The notes: generated by a model not told the origin, from the sequence alone. DNA of 64,000 bases from Bin80 sp965219915 (GCA_965219915.1 OZ244794.1:1240001-1304000), one strand, 5' to 3'. Shown: positions 52,825 to 63,450, numbered from the stretch's first letter. A program made the numbers and translations.

Positions 52825-54039
52825 TTAATGTTCTAGCCCGGAACTCCGCTCGTGGAAGCTCCGCCCCACCTCTGGATTCCGGGGAAATTCGATTCTCTCT
52901 CGGACGTACTCGTCCTTCAGCCAAGCGTGCATCGAGGGAATGGGGATAGCATATCCCATCCCACTTTGAGCCAGCAACCCTTCCTCTTCCAATTTCTTGA
53001 ACAGGCTTGCAGCACCATCCGCGCCATATTCCTGTGCCAAAGAAGAAACTATATCTCTATACTCAGCAGGCTCTCCCCGGGGGACATCCGCGACAGATCT
53101 TGCTAGGCAGCAGATTTCATCTACACGAAATTCAACTAATCTTTGCCTGTAATACACTTTGCGACTTTCTCGTCCCGCTTCTAGTGCGGCACTTAATCCA
53201 GTAGGCGTCATGACGCCATGATTTGCTGTCAGCTGCTCTGCGGCACGTCTCGAATAGGATTGAATGTGCTGGGGCCATCCATGTGCTTCCCGCGCAATCG
53301 CTTCAATCCATGCCGTCGGATCTTCTTTGACCCCACCTTCTATCTTGAGCCAATCTTGGATCACCGCCCGCTCGGACTCCTTGCTTAACGCACCTAACTC
53401 CACAACACAGTCCTCCGCAAACCTCGAAACTCCCAATTCTCCAAAGGCCTTCAAGGTCGTCCCCAATCCCGCGGCCAGAAGAATGACAGGTCTACCCAAG
53501 TCCCCGTTGTGGATGTTGGTAAGTACGCTGTTCACAATGCTCACCCGATTGGAAGGAGGAATATTCTCCTTGCCTAGTGCTTGAGCTTCATCCAGAGCGA
53601 GAAGTAAGGGCTTCTTCCCATCCCTGAGCACGTGCAGGACCGTCTGGTTTTCCTGGTTCACTGAAAACTCCACCCCCGCCTCGATTTTCACAACTGCATC
53701 TACTCCGACCTTCCCAGATCCCCCCGTCAAACTCAGTCTGCTTCCCTGCCCAAGAGCAAAAAGCAATTCGTTTGAATCCCAAAGAGCCGGGGGGGTAATT
53801 GAGGCAACATCCCAACCACCTTCTAATGCGTGCTTTTTGCATTCATAAACGAGGGCGGTCTTCCCCACACCGGGGGCACCTTGAATCAGGAAAGTCGTTC
53901 CATCTCCCGCCTGAATTGCACGCTTCAAAAGTTCTTCGAAATTGCGCAGGATCCGTGTTCGCCCGTGAAAGTACTGTGAGGGCCCCCGATCACGCGCAGC
54001 AGTGAGAGGGGCAATAGGAGAGGAACGAGATTTGGGCAT
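52825..54039 (-). CDS. AAA/STAND-type P-loop ATPase, unknown role
   Basis: A 404-residue ATP-binding protein with Walker A GAPGVGKTA (about residues 54-62), Walker B LLLALDEAQA (about 150) and a sensor segment LLAAGLGTTLKAFGE. The domain order, with helical lid (AHGWPQHIQSYSRRAAEQL) and a winged-helix-like C-terminus (ADGAASLFKKLEEEGLLAQ), resembles ORC1/Cdc6-like or transposon-type AAA proteins used for DNA transactions or signalling. It stands alone: the only partner within 400 bases is the convergent operon end. On its upstream side there is more than 1 kb of non-coding sequence, so it may be a remnant of an acquired island. The family is not named more precisely. Confidence 0.7.
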   Translation of the reverse strand: MPKSRSSPIAPLTAARDRGPSQYFHGRTRILRNFEELLKRAIQAGDGTTFLIQGAPGVGKTALVYECKKHALEGGWDVASITPPALWDSNELLFALGQGSRLSLTGGSGKVGVDAVVKIEAGVEFSVNQENQTVLHVLRDGKKPLLLALDEAQALGKENIPPSNRVSIVNSVLTNIHNGDLGRPVILLAAGLGTTLKAFGELGVSRFAEDCVVELGALSKESERAVIQDWLKIEGGVKEDPTAWIEAIAREAHGWPQHIQSYSRRAAEQLTANHGVMTPTGLSAALEAGRESRKVYYRQRLVEFRVDEICCLARSVADVPRGEPAEYRDIVSSLAQEYGADGAASLFKKLEEEGLLAQSGMGYAIPIPSMHAWLKDEYVRERIEFPRNPEVGRSFHERSSGLEH

Positions 54040-55105
54040 AGTGCGGGCACGGCAGGTTCTATGCTGCGATAGTCAATTAGACAAGATTCTGGGTTTAGTG
54101 GTTCCGCTATGAATCGAAACCCCGGTACCTGGGTCTTCAAGCCAAAAACGCTTTGGCCCAGATGATCATGGGAATGGCATACTTCGAGGCGTCTGCAATA
54201 TCATACCAATAGCATGCTTTCGTCATCTCTCTTGAGCAAAGAGTCTACGCGCAGAGTTCTCCCCGGGTCGCTTGGTCACACAAGCTTCTTACTGACGGAG
54301 ATTGTCCCCAACAAAAATAATTGAAGCACTCGATGTGGTCAGCGCTCTACATGTGGGCACTCTGAATTTTCCCGCCGATCCACTCGCCGTGGAGGCAAAA
54401 ATACAATTGCATTGAGCTCTCCGGTAGGGTAGCTAGGTCGAACATTATGTCGTCCAAATTCAGTGTGCCGCTGATTGTGGGTGTTGTGCCACACTGGAGG
54501 GCCTCGGGCCGAACTCCGGGGCAATAGTAACAATTCTGCTGGCTTTAGATACCCGGTAAATGCAATTTACCGAATACATAACCGCATCATGGGGGTCGGG
54601 CGGCTTCTGAATCACGGACACTACGGATGAAAGTCAACAGCACTTAGGAGTCGGGGTGCGCTAAATCGTAGTGTATTTTGCATTGGATTTTGGAAGTAAG
54701 GTTTTAGCTCAATGGGAGACTGTTCAGGATTGTGAAGCAACTCCACTGGGTCAGGCCTGATTGGCTCACCGTCTAACGACCATCTGGATCTTCACGTGTC
54801 ACCCATCAACCATCATCGGCACAAGGTGCATGGCACGCCACAGGGATTCGCTGTTCCAATGCACTTAGTGTACCTCCCAGCTGAAGTACTGATCGGCACC
54901 AGCTTCGACTCTTCGTCCAAGCACGTCAAACACCTCCGGGCTTATGCGTAATGGCTTCTGGGCCAAAATACTAGAGCAATTTTGCCGAGTAACGGGTTCG
55001 GGTTATCGTTGAGCAGCGCTGACCGCTCAGGGCGCTCTGTGCCAGACAAGCTGGAGACCAACATAGAGCACTCACTGCCGTCGCAAGGAAATCAAACTGG
55101 CCCTC
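54040..55105. other. Long non-coding region
   Basis: These 1,066 bases hold no open frame longer than about 70 codons with protein-like character. The minus-strand frame at 54339-54533 has no domain. A phrase near 54711-54725 resembles the start of a tRNA (AGCTCAATGGGAGA), but no cloverleaf can be completed. No repeat or insertion-sequence end was seen. The 5' part contains the promoter region of the AAA gene; the 3' part follows the adhesin gene's stop codon. Confidence 0.4.
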
Positions 55106-58100
55106 TTAACGAAGCGTGATTGATCCGTGTACGACTGGTGATAGGTTAAGCATGGTTGACGCCACTCGATTGGAAGCTTCCAGTCGAATATTTAAACGAT
55201 TTCCAAAGCGATACTCTGCTCCCATTCGTGTGTTAACACCACGCTCCAGGTCTACCCCGGTATATGGCATGATAGTTCCAGTGCTCGTTGCAAATCCATA
55301 GCCCAGTAGCGAATGCAGCCTTGTCCTGGCACGCCCTCGAGTATGTTCAGCGAACCATGCAGTATCGTTCCAGATTTTTTGAGTACCACCGAGGCTATGG
55401 CCCGTATATGATCCCAATTCCAGGGCCGGTCCAGTACGGTCACCGTGGGAATAACTCAGCATACCGCCAAATCCCCATTCGTCTATATTGCCCTTGTGGG
55501 CAACAAGCGCACGCCCTCGTCCGGTAAATCGAAGTCCTGCGGAGGGCAAAGCCAGTCGTGCGCCTCCTCCCAACTCCAGGCCCAATCCTGTTTGTCCATC
55601 CCCTCCATCGCCGCGCATGCCGGCTTCAATGAAGGGCTGAAACATTCCATTGGATGCAAGTCCGATGCGGTATGCTCCCTCAAGTGACATTTGGATCCGA
55701 CGGACATTGACGGCCAACCCACTAATGCGGCTGGTATTTTCGTCCAGATCCATTTGTCCGGTCCAGGCAGCCCCCTTTACTGTGAGAGAAAAGCCGCTTT
55801 GAGCCGTAATCAGCCGCAAGTCAGCCCCCGCTGCGAAAGCATACAAAGAAGTCTCAGACCGTTCAGGAGTCATGTCGGGGTCTGAAAGCTCTACGTCGCC
55901 AACGCCAAAACTGGCCATAGTCCATATTCCAGAATTCGAGTTCCAAGACCAGTTCACGTAGGGGCTGAGGGTACGTGCACCGATCTGATACAGCCCGTTT
56001 ATAGGTGCCGTAAGATTAACTCGGCCTGTGTTGCCACTGTATTCGTAATCCAGGTCACCATCAAACTGAGATGCAGAAACTCCGACAAGAAACCGGCCGA
56101 AGGTTATATCAGCACCAGCATGAAAACCGCTGACACTCCCATCATAACCAAGAGGGTAGTCGGCATTGTTGCCAGATAGATTGCGATAGTCTGCATGCCC
56201 CCAAACCGTGATCCGGTCACTCAGGCTCGTCGCCAGCGATGTATTACGAAATCGGGAAGTCCAGGTAGAGGCTGCCAACGGTCCCCTGTAAGGTGTACCA
56301 TTACTGAATCTCATCATCAGACTGGACAGCGTACTCGAAAAATTCTCTGCGGACGCTGCCGGGGTGTTTTTGAATCCGTCAATACGATTACGCACTGCGC
56401 CCACTGCGCTGGCAATCATGGCCCTGGTCGCCTCCGGCAGCAGGGCGGCATTTACATCAGATGCCCGTACAGTTGCCTGATCATCATCCCGAAGCAAAAT
56501 ACTTGCGTTGATGGTCTTGCCCATATGCAGGGCAGTTATTGAAACTTCGGCATCAGTTTCTTTTACGGTATTCTCTTCAGGGGTTAGTGTGAAGGTGTTG
56601 GCACCTGAATCTGTACCGGAAGCGACTTCAATGGTAAAGTCAGGGATATTTTCATAGCCAACCGATCCAGCAATTGCTTCAGAGACGGATATATCAAGTG
56701 TTTGCATGGTTGAATAACGCGAGGTTCCCACTACCGTTGCGGTCACCCTGACCGTGGTCGGACCATCCCCCTCTATAACAAGGTCGGGAGTCACGGCCAG
56801 GGCAAATCCAGCTGGCTCAGGATCATCGTCCGTGAGGGAAAGCTGAGCTTCGGCCCTGATATCATCTCCAGCAACAGCTATCGTCAGAATCTCATCGTCC
56901 TCATCCAACAGGTTGTCTACAGGTTCAAGGGAAAAAGTTGTCGAGAGCATGCCTTCTCCAGCGGGGAGCGACAGCATGATTGGGGAGACTGGTACAAATC
57001 CGACTGCTCCCGGTAGTCCAGAGCCGGCTACGGTCAAAGTCAACGCTTTTTCTTCTGCGTATCGCGTGCCTCCCGTTACACGAACAGTTACCGTTACCTC
57101 AGCGGGTCCAGAATTCTCAACAACTATATCAGGGCTGATTGTTACAGCGATACCTGTGGGTGGCTGATCGTCATCTACAAGCGTGACACTGCTTCCCCGT
57201 GTGACAAGGGAATTCGTGCTACTGAAAGTGATGGTTTCGTCCTGTTCGTCTTCCTGATCATTTTCAGGGACAAGCTCAATAATGGTGCTGGCGCTTTTGG
57301 ATTTGGCCGGGATTGTAATCGCAAAATCCGGGATTGCGTCAAAATCAACAGCGTTTATCTGTCCAGAACTACTCACTGTAATGGTTATGGCTTGTTCAGT
57401 AGCGTAGGTTGTCTCTCCTTGCACGGTAGCTGTAACTTTTATCGAAGTTGGACCGGCGTCCTCTGAGATTGAAGTAGGCTGTGTTGACAGGACGATCCCC
57501 GGTGGTGCGACATCGTCGTTTTCAAGCGTAAGGTCAATCGTATTCAATACGAGGGTACTGGAACTGCTGATCGTGACGGTTCCATTTGGCTGGTAAACGT
57601 TGTCGTTTTCGGGGGCGATATCAAACACTGCGTTGGCAGAGGCTGCGCCTGCCGCAATAGTCAGTGCTACCTCATTAACAGATGTGTACGCTACTGACGT
57701 CGGATCACCGTCATCGGTAATAGTCAGGATAATCTTCTGTTCAGTAGAGTAGCGCGTCTCCCCCTGTACAGTGGCGGTAATCGTCACCTTGGTTGGACCG
57801 GCGTCCTCTGAGATTAAGGTAGGCTGGGCAGACAGGAAAATTCCTGTTGGCGCGGCATCGTCGTTCGCAAGCGTAAGGTCAGTTGTGTTCAATACAAGGG
57901 CGCTGGAACTACTGATCGTGACGATTTCATCGGGCTGGTGCAGGTTGTTGTTCTCGGGCGTGATATCAAATTCAGCATTTCCAGATACTGCGCCTGCCGG
58001 AATAGTCAGTGTTATTTCGTTGACAGATGTGTATGCTACCGAATTCGGATTACCGTCGTCAGTTATTGACAGGACAATTACCTGGTCAGTTGAATAGCGT

Positions 58101-60991
58101 GTTCCACCCTGCACATTGGCACTAACTGTCACCTTCGTCAGACCGGCATCCTCCTCAATGACACTCGGTAAAGCTTCCAAAATGATGCCTTCCGGTTCTG
58201 CATCATCATTTACCAACGATATAAATACCGGGCCGGCGACGATAGCATCGGAACTGGATACGGTTATCGTTTCGTCGGATTCAAATTCCAGATCATCAAT
58301 CGGGATCAAATCAAACATCGCGGTTGCTGTAAACAAGCCGGCCTGAAAGACCAGGTCGATATCAGAAACGGGTTCGAAGTCTACTGTATTTGGGTTGCCA
58401 CTGCCGCTGATAGAAAGCGTAACTATACGGTCTGTTGAGAATGCCTGATGGCCCTCAAGTGTACCGGTTACAGAAACAGTTTGCGCTCCACGATCTTCGT
58501 GAACGGTTTCTGGAATCACAGAAAGCATCACTAGATCGGGATCGTCGTCAATGAGTGTGATAGTCGTTTGATTAGTTGTCAGTGGACTGGCACTGGCTAT
58601 TGTAATTAATTCGTCGAGTTCATTTTCGGTGTCGTTCTCGGGGATGAGCGTGAAAGTTGCTGAACCGGTTGAGCTGCCTGCCTCAATGGTGAGAGTGAAA
58701 TCTGCGACTGGTACAAAGTCAACTGCTGCGGGCACATCCGATCCGCTGACAGTGATAGGGATAATCTGCCGGGCTCCGAATGTGGTAGCGCCGTCCACCG
58801 TTGCGGTTACGGTAATTTCCGTGGGTCCGTCATCTTCGCGGACGGAACTTGGCGTCACGGAAAGTAGGATACCGGGTGTGGCATCATCATCCACGAGAAC
58901 AATGGTCGCTGAGTTGGCTACCAATGCGCTAGTGCTAGCGACGGTAATGGTTTCATCTGTCTCGTCCTCTGAATCATCTATCGGCGTTAGCGTAAATGTT
59001 GCGGTTTCCGAATATGTGCCGGCCACCAAGGTAATACTGAAATCCTGCACAGGTAAAAAATCCACCGCAGCGGTAATACCCGATCCAGCTACATTGATCG
59101 GAATCGTCTGTGATTCGGCGAAGGTTGTGAGTTCGTTAATGGAGGCAGTTAACGTAATCGCGGTTGCCCCGTCACTTTCTACAATATTGGACGGGTTGAC
59201 TGCAAGGCTAATGGTGGGTGTGGCATCATCATCGGTCAGGGTAATGGTTGCCGATGTGCTCACGAGTGAATTCGAGCTGGAGATGGTAATGACTTCATCT
59301 ACCTCGTCTTCCGCGTCGTCAATAGGCGTGAGGGTAAATGTTGCGGTGCCACTATTCGCGCCAGAAGCTATGCGGAGGTCGAGGTTAGTAACCGATGTGA
59401 AGTCTACGGCAGCATCCGTACCTGATCCAGTAATGGATAAGGGGATTATCTGGTCTATCGGAAAGGCCACCTGACCATCCCAGCCCGCTGTAATCGTGAC
59501 CTGAGTGGCACCATCTGCTTCGCTGATAGCTGCCGGTGTTGCGTACAATGTAATTGAGGGGGTTGGGTCATCATCTACAAGATTGACGGTTGCTGGTCCG
59601 GTTACCTCTGGAGAAGAGCTGGCCAATGTGATAGTCTCGTTCGCCTCGTCCAACAGGTTGTTTACTGGCGTGATTGTAAGCGTTGAGCTTGCGGTCAACG
59701 CTTGTGCAGGGAGTACAATGCTGAAGTTCGCAATTGGATCAAACCCAACCACACCGGCGGCACCTGTTCCCGTGACAGTAATTGGTACTGATTGATCTGT
59801 TGTATACGTTGTAGGGCCAGAGACTTCTAAAGTGACCTCGATATCCTGCGGGCCAAGGTCCTCGTATACCACATTTGTGTTGGTAAGAATATTGATCCCC
59901 CGTGGTGCCGCATCATCATCCCGGAGCAGGAAGTTTATTGCATTGGTTACGGCGGTATGTGAGCTGGCTATGGTGATGGTCTCGTCAGTTTCGCTCACAG
60001 AGTCATTTTCAGGTGTGAGTGTAAACGTTGCGCTCCCGGATCTGCCCTCCGCTGGTATCTCAATACTGAAGTTCGGAACAGGCTCAAAACCAACTGCACC
60101 AGCCACGAGAGTGCCCGTGACGGTGATTGGGATGGATTGTGGTGTAGCATAGGTTGTTTGCCCATCAACGGTAGCGGTAACTGTGAAAACTTCAGGTCCT
60201 CCGTCCTCGTGGGCGACATTTGGCGTAGCATTAAGGCTGATACCGGTTGGCGCAGCATCGTTATCCCGCAGTGATATTTCATCCGTTCCGTTTACCAGTG
60301 AGCTTGTGCTGGCTACGGTGATGGTTTCATCCGCTTCGTCTACGAGATCATCTTCCGGTGTGAGTATGAAGGTTGCGGATCCACTTGTGGCCCCACTCAG
60401 GACAACGATGTCGAAATTTGCAACAGGAGCAAAATCAACAGCGGAAGCCACTCCAGACCCAGAGACAGTTATGGGGAGCGTGATATCCGTGTTAAATGGG
60501 GAAACACCATCGACTTCAGCCGTGACCGTTATTGTAGTGGCACCGGCGCTCTCGAAAAGTATATCTATATCGGTGTAGATGATGAAGGAGCGTAATTCGG
60601 TTTCTTCGTCCGTCGGATGACTTAATCCAATGCTGACGTAAGTGTCAGCTCTACCATACGGCTGGTTATTATTCGCAGAGGTTGCTTCAGGGGTTGGCAC
60701 TGAAATAGGCGACAGCCCGTGCACATAATATTTGATAGGAGACCTAGTTGGTGATTTCCCAATGATTCGAATAGGTCGCCCAATTGCACTATTTGGTTGG
60801 AAACATTCGGGTATTCTGACGAAAACGGTGTTGAGATGCGGACCTGATTCAGTTACTACCCACGGTTTTGCCAGAACTGTATGCGTAGTCCATCCTGCTG
60901 GAATGGCCAAGAGCGCAAGGAGGAGAATGATTCCAATTCGTGAGAGTATCCATTGGAATATTTGACCCATAAAATTCATTAACTGAGGCAT
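55106..60991 (-). CDS. Giant Calx-beta-repeat adhesin with C-terminal outer-membrane barrel
   Basis: A 1,961-residue exported protein. A hydrophobic signal or anchor lies at residues about 15-40. From about residue 135 to 1490 I count twelve consecutive repeats of about 112-115 residues, each with an opening like SEDAGPTKVTITATVQG, a middle VDFxPVxxF and an ending like TITLxDDD-A-P-x-G, typical of Calx-beta/CalX-like calcium-binding beta-sandwiches. The last ~460 residues (from about the IASAVGAVRNRIDGFKN segment) resemble an autotransporter-type barrel: alternating glycine/aromatic strands (FGRFLVGVSASQFDGDLDY, LSPYVNWSWNSNSG) and a final strand ending HGSITLR. Such proteins display a stalk outside the cell for adhesion. 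Acidic residues (DDD, DEADE) suggest calcium binding. It has no sorting tail and no neighbour within 0.9 kb. Confidence 0.8.
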   Translation of the reverse strand: MPQLMNFMGQIFQWILSRIGIILLLALLAIPAGWTTHTVLAKPWVVTESGPHLNTVFVRIPECFQPNSAIGRPIRIIGKSPTRSPIKYYVHGLSPISVPTPEATSANNNQPYGRADTYVSIGLSHPTDEETELRSFIIYTDIDILFESAGATTITVTAEVDGVSPFNTDITLPITVSGSGVASAVDFAPVANFDIVVLSGATSGSATFILTPEDDLVDEADETITVASTSSLVNGTDEISLRDNDAAPTGISLNATPNVAHEDGGPEVFTVTATVDGQTTYATPQSIPITVTGTLVAGAVGFEPVPNFSIEIPAEGRSGSATFTLTPENDSVSETDETITIASSHTAVTNAINFLLRDDDAAPRGINILTNTNVVYEDLGPQDIEVTLEVSGPTTYTTDQSVPITVTGTGAAGVVGFDPIANFSIVLPAQALTASSTLTITPVNNLLDEANETITLASSSPEVTGPATVNLVDDDPTPSITLYATPAAISEADGATQVTITAGWDGQVAFPIDQIIPLSITGSGTDAAVDFTSVTNLDLRIASGANSGTATFTLTPIDDAEDEVDEVITISSSNSLVSTSATITLTDDDATPTISLAVNPSNIVESDGATAITLTASINELTTFAESQTIPINVAGSGITAAVDFLPVQDFSITLVAGTYSETATFTLTPIDDSEDETDETITVASTSALVANSATIVLVDDDATPGILLSVTPSSVREDDGPTEITVTATVDGATTFGARQIIPITVSGSDVPAAVDFVPVADFTLTIEAGSSTGSATFTLIPENDTENELDELITIASASPLTTNQTTITLIDDDPDLVMLSVIPETVHEDRGAQTVSVTGTLEGHQAFSTDRIVTLSISGSGNPNTVDFEPVSDIDLVFQAGLFTATAMFDLIPIDDLEFESDETITVSSSDAIVAGPVFISLVNDDAEPEGIILEALPSVIEEDAGLTKVTVSANVQGGTRYSTDQVIVLSITDDGNPNSVAYTSVNEITLTIPAGAVSGNAEFDITPENNNLHQPDEIVTISSSSALVLNTTDLTLANDDAAPTGIFLSAQPTLISEDAGPTKVTITATVQGETRYSTEQKIILTITDDGDPTSVAYTSVNEVALTIAAGAASANAVFDIAPENDNVYQPNGTVTISSSSTLVLNTIDLTLENDDVAPPGIVLSTQPTSISEDAGPTSIKVTATVQGETTYATEQAITITVSSSGQINAVDFDAIPDFAITIPAKSKSASTIIELVPENDQEDEQDETITFSSTNSLVTRGSSVTLVDDDQPPTGIAVTISPDIVVENSGPAEVTVTVRVTGGTRYAEEKALTLTVAGSGLPGAVGFVPVSPIMLSLPAGEGMLSTTFSLEPVDNLLDEDDEILTIAVAGDDIRAEAQLSLTDDDPEPAGFALAVTPDLVIEGDGPTTVRVTATVVGTSRYSTMQTLDISVSEAIAGSVGYENIPDFTIEVASGTDSGANTFTLTPEENTVKETDAEVSITALHMGKTINASILLRDDDQATVRASDVNAALLPEATRAMIASAVGAVRNRIDGFKNTPAASAENFSSTLSSLMMRFSNGTPYRGPLAASTWTSRFRNTSLATSLSDRITVWGHADYRNLSGNNADYPLGYDGSVSGFHAGADITFGRFLVGVSASQFDGDLDYEYSGNTGRVNLTAPINGLYQIGARTLSPYVNWSWNSNSGIWTMASFGVGDVELSDPDMTPERSETSLYAFAAGADLRLITAQSGFSLTVKGAAWTGQMDLDENTSRISGLAVNVRRIQMSLEGAYRIGLASNGMFQPFIEAGMRGDGGDGQTGLGLELGGGARLALPSAGLRFTGRGRALVAHKGNIDEWGFGGMLSYSHGDRTGPALELGSYTGHSLGGTQKIWNDTAWFAEHTRGRARTRLHSLLGYGFATSTGTIMPYTGVDLERGVNTRMGAEYRFGNRLNIRLEASNRVASTMLNLSPVVHGSITLR

Positions 60992-61919
60992 GGAATTGTT
61001 GCGGGTATATGCATTGTAGGCTACTGGTGCGAATCAACAGCGAGAATCCCAGATTTTATTCGATCTGATATGGGCGAAAGCTCGCAGAGAGAACTGTTCA
61101 TGCAGGTTCATCAGCCGAGTTAGCATCGTACGAGTGAGAGCATTTGCAGGTAGAATAGCCGGAGTCCCTCCTTTTCAATCTCCACAAGTGTTGAGTTTTG
61201 CTGCGTGCCCTTGGCGATCGGTAAGGACTTATGGAAGAGTATGTGCCTCTCGCAAAATCCCAAAATCTAAAACCGGGGGCAGATCACAAATAGAGCCCCG
61301 TGGGCTTTACAGTACAGTTTCCAGCCTAGACGACTTCCTGTGCTTCGGGCGCATGGGCCCCAAGCACTCGCCTTGTGAATTTTGCCCAGCCAGCGGGTCA
61401 TCATTGACAGGAATCTTTGCGTACAAAGATAGTAACGCTTCAAGTATTTTCACCGTCAATTATGTTCGTTCTCTGTTATATAGTGGAAAATGTTGGTTTT
61501 ATTCTTATTAATTCACTAGACGTATCGCTTCTGGGATGATCCACTTATACTATAGAACATAGTCAGAACCGTATGTGTCTGATCTCGTCTGTGTGGAGGA
61601 ACGCCGCAATGGTATTGGGAACTGCAAAGGTATGTTCTTGGCAATAAAAAGGCTCTATAAGGCCATTCAAACACGCGATCGGAACCGGTGCACCGATCGC
61701 ATTGCCAAGTAAACGCTCGGCGGGGTGATCTACGCGTCTCAAAGGTAGTTTTGCCTCATGCGCGGCCCACAACATGGCGCTTAAATGGGAGCGTTTGCGC
61801 TACGAGAGTAGGAAGGGTGACGTACCATCAGTGGTGGATAGGTAACGTGACCATTGCAGTTTGTTGGGTTTCAGTAATGAATAGCTGCCCTATCGTGGGA
61901 TGTAGTCTTGAAAGTTTGC
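60992..61919. other. Long non-coding region
   Basis: These 928 bases separate the adhesin gene (minus strand, upstream region here) from ypdA (minus strand, downstream end). Frames at 61134-61511 (plus) and 61563-61775 (minus) have no recognisable domain and poor composition, so they are not called. The adhesin promoter is expected at the left end. No RNA gene or repeat was seen. Confidence 0.4.
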
Positions 61920-62924
61920 CTATTCGGCAGTTTTCCAGTAGCGTTTGTGAAGCTGCAGGGGTTCGACTGTACCTGTCTTTATATGACGAATGATTTGAGC
62001 AGCATGGAAGCGCCCGTTCTCAATAAACCAGCGGCTTGTGTGAAGTCCGCCGCATACTGTGCCGGCCAGGTACAGGCCTCGACGATTGGTTTCGAAGGTC
62101 TCGGCATGGTGAACAGGAGTGCGGGACGCGTCATCCTTGATGTCAATACCCAGCGTCTCCAGGAAGGCAAAATCTGGATGATAGCCGGTCATGGCAATCA
62201 CAAAATCATTTTTCAATGTAGAGGGTCCGTCGGGTCCTTCCAGGACAATGTGGTCGGGTTCAATAGCGGTTACCCGTGTGTTGAAGCGTGCAGTAATGCT
62301 GCCTTCCTTGATGCGGTTCTCAATGTCCGGCTTAATCCAGTACTTGATCTTTTCAGACAGAGCATCTCCGCGATGAATCAGAGAGACCTCAGCGCCAAAA
62401 TGGTAGCATTCCAGAGCGGCTTTTGCAGCTGAATTCTTTGCTCCGATAACCGCCACATGTTGTTCGGCGTAGGCATAAGGTTCTCGGTAGTAGTGTGTGA
62501 CCTTTGGGAGGTTCTCACCAGGGACCCCGAGGGCGTTGGGGATGTCAAAAAAACCGGTCGCAACAATGACCTTGCGGCATGGATACGTTCCTTTGTTTGT
62601 GATAACCGTGAATTCCTCATCGGCACCATCTACGCGCTGTACGCGCTCATAAAGCTGCAGATTCAAGGCTTCCCTGGCTGCGACCCGACGATAATATTCA
62701 AGCGCTTCGGGGCGCGTGGGTTTTGTATTTAGAGTGGGAAAGGGATGTCCACCAATCTCAAGGAGTTCGGCCGTGGAGAAGAATTCCATGTGCGTAGGAT
62801 AGCCGACCAATGAGTTGACAATCGTCCCTTTTTCTATGATGACGGCATTCAGGCCATGCTTCGCAGCCTGGATACTACAGGCCAAGCCCACTGGGCCGGC
62901 TCCGATAATTACAATATCCCGCAT
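61920..62924 (-). CDS. ypdA: YpdA-type putative bacillithiol-disulfide reductase (FAD/NADPH)
   Basis: A 334-residue flavoprotein of the thioredoxin-reductase-like group. FAD is bound by GAGPVGLACSIQAAK at residues 8-22, NADPH by VAVIGAKNSAAKAALE in the middle, and the C-terminal LAGTVCGGLHTSRWFIENGR segment closes the FAD site. The redox-active C-x-x-C of thioredoxin reductase is missing, as expected for YpdA/Bdr, which reduces bacillithiol disulfide. It marks the host as a likely bacillithiol user, a trait shared by Bacteroidota and Bacillota. It lies 46 bases downstream of tadA on the same strand; no other thiol-synthesis gene is in the window. Confidence 0.9.
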   Translation of the reverse strand: MRDIVIIGAGPVGLACSIQAAKHGLNAVIIEKGTIVNSLVGYPTHMEFFSTAELLEIGGHPFPTLNTKPTRPEALEYYRRVAAREALNLQLYERVQRVDGADEEFTVITNKGTYPCRKVIVATGFFDIPNALGVPGENLPKVTHYYREPYAYAEQHVAVIGAKNSAAKAALECYHFGAEVSLIHRGDALSEKIKYWIKPDIENRIKEGSITARFNTRVTAIEPDHIVLEGPDGPSTLKNDFVIAMTGYHPDFAFLETLGIDIKDDASRTPVHHAETFETNRRGLYLAGTVCGGLHTSRWFIENGRFHAAQIIRHIKTGTVEPLQLHKRYWKTAE

Positions 62925-62970
62925 ATCCGATCTATATTAGATGATGTGCAGTCTGTTGCGGAATAGTCGC

Positions 62971-63450
62971 TCATGAAGAAGCTTTTCTGAGTTGCTGAAA
63001 AAAATCCCGGAGCAGATGTTCGGCTTGGTCCGCTTCCACACCACTGATTATTTCCACTTGATGGTTTAAGCGTTCATCCTGCGGGATATTATACAAGGTG
63101 GAAGCACCACCCGCCTTCGCATCCAGAGCTCCAAAGCATAGCCGATCCAGTCGAGCGAGTACGATCGCACCTGCACACATAGGACACGGCTCCAACGTGA
63201 CATACAGCGTGCACGCTTCCAGAACTTTAGACTGAAGAGTTTCACACGCCGCTGTGATCGCAATCATTTCGGCGTGCGCGGTCGGGTCACGCAAGGATTC
63301 AACTAGGTTGTGGCCTCTACCGACAATCTGTTGATCTCTCACGACTACAGCCCCGACAGGTACCTCTCCCTTTTCTTTTGCCTGCTCAGCCTGCCGGAGG
63401 GCAGCCTTCATAAAGCGGCGATCTGGCTCAAGCAATTGTGACAACGCCAT
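62971..63450 (-). CDS. tadA: tRNA-specific adenosine deaminase
   Basis: A 159-residue zinc deaminase that converts adenosine at the wobble position of tRNA-Arg(ACG) to inosine. The catalytic motifs are H59-A-E61 (in PTAHAEMIAI) and P-C89-P-M-C92 (in LEPCPMCAGA), with PVGAVVV in front and the closing LDAKAGG and RLNHQVEIISGV segments, which distinguish TadA from guanine or cytidine deaminases. Length is normal. It follows a small membrane-protein gene by five bases and precedes ypdA, so all are probably one transcript. Confidence 0.94.
   Translation of the reverse strand: MALSQLLEPDRRFMKAALRQAEQAKEKGEVPVGAVVVRDQQIVGRGHNLVESLRDPTAHAEMIAITAACETLQSKVLEACTLYVTLEPCPMCAGAIVLARLDRLCFGALDAKAGGASTLYNIPQDERLNHQVEIISGVEADQAEHLLRDFFQQLRKASS

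Noticed and set aside
54711..54760. Phrase resembling the D-arm start of a tRNA
   Set aside because: No acceptor stem, anticodon arm or T-arm (GTTCGAATC type) can be completed around it.
58629..59474. 281-codon open frame on the plus strand
   Set aside because: It lies antiparallel to the repeat region of the giant adhesin gene, and its translation mirrors the repeats; an artefact of the coding strand.
61563..61775. Minus-strand frame with LGNAIGAPVP, recalling the end of cytosine-5 methyltransferases
   Set aside because: No other methyltransferase motif is present within reach, and the start context is poor; a resemblance over about ten residues is not enough.
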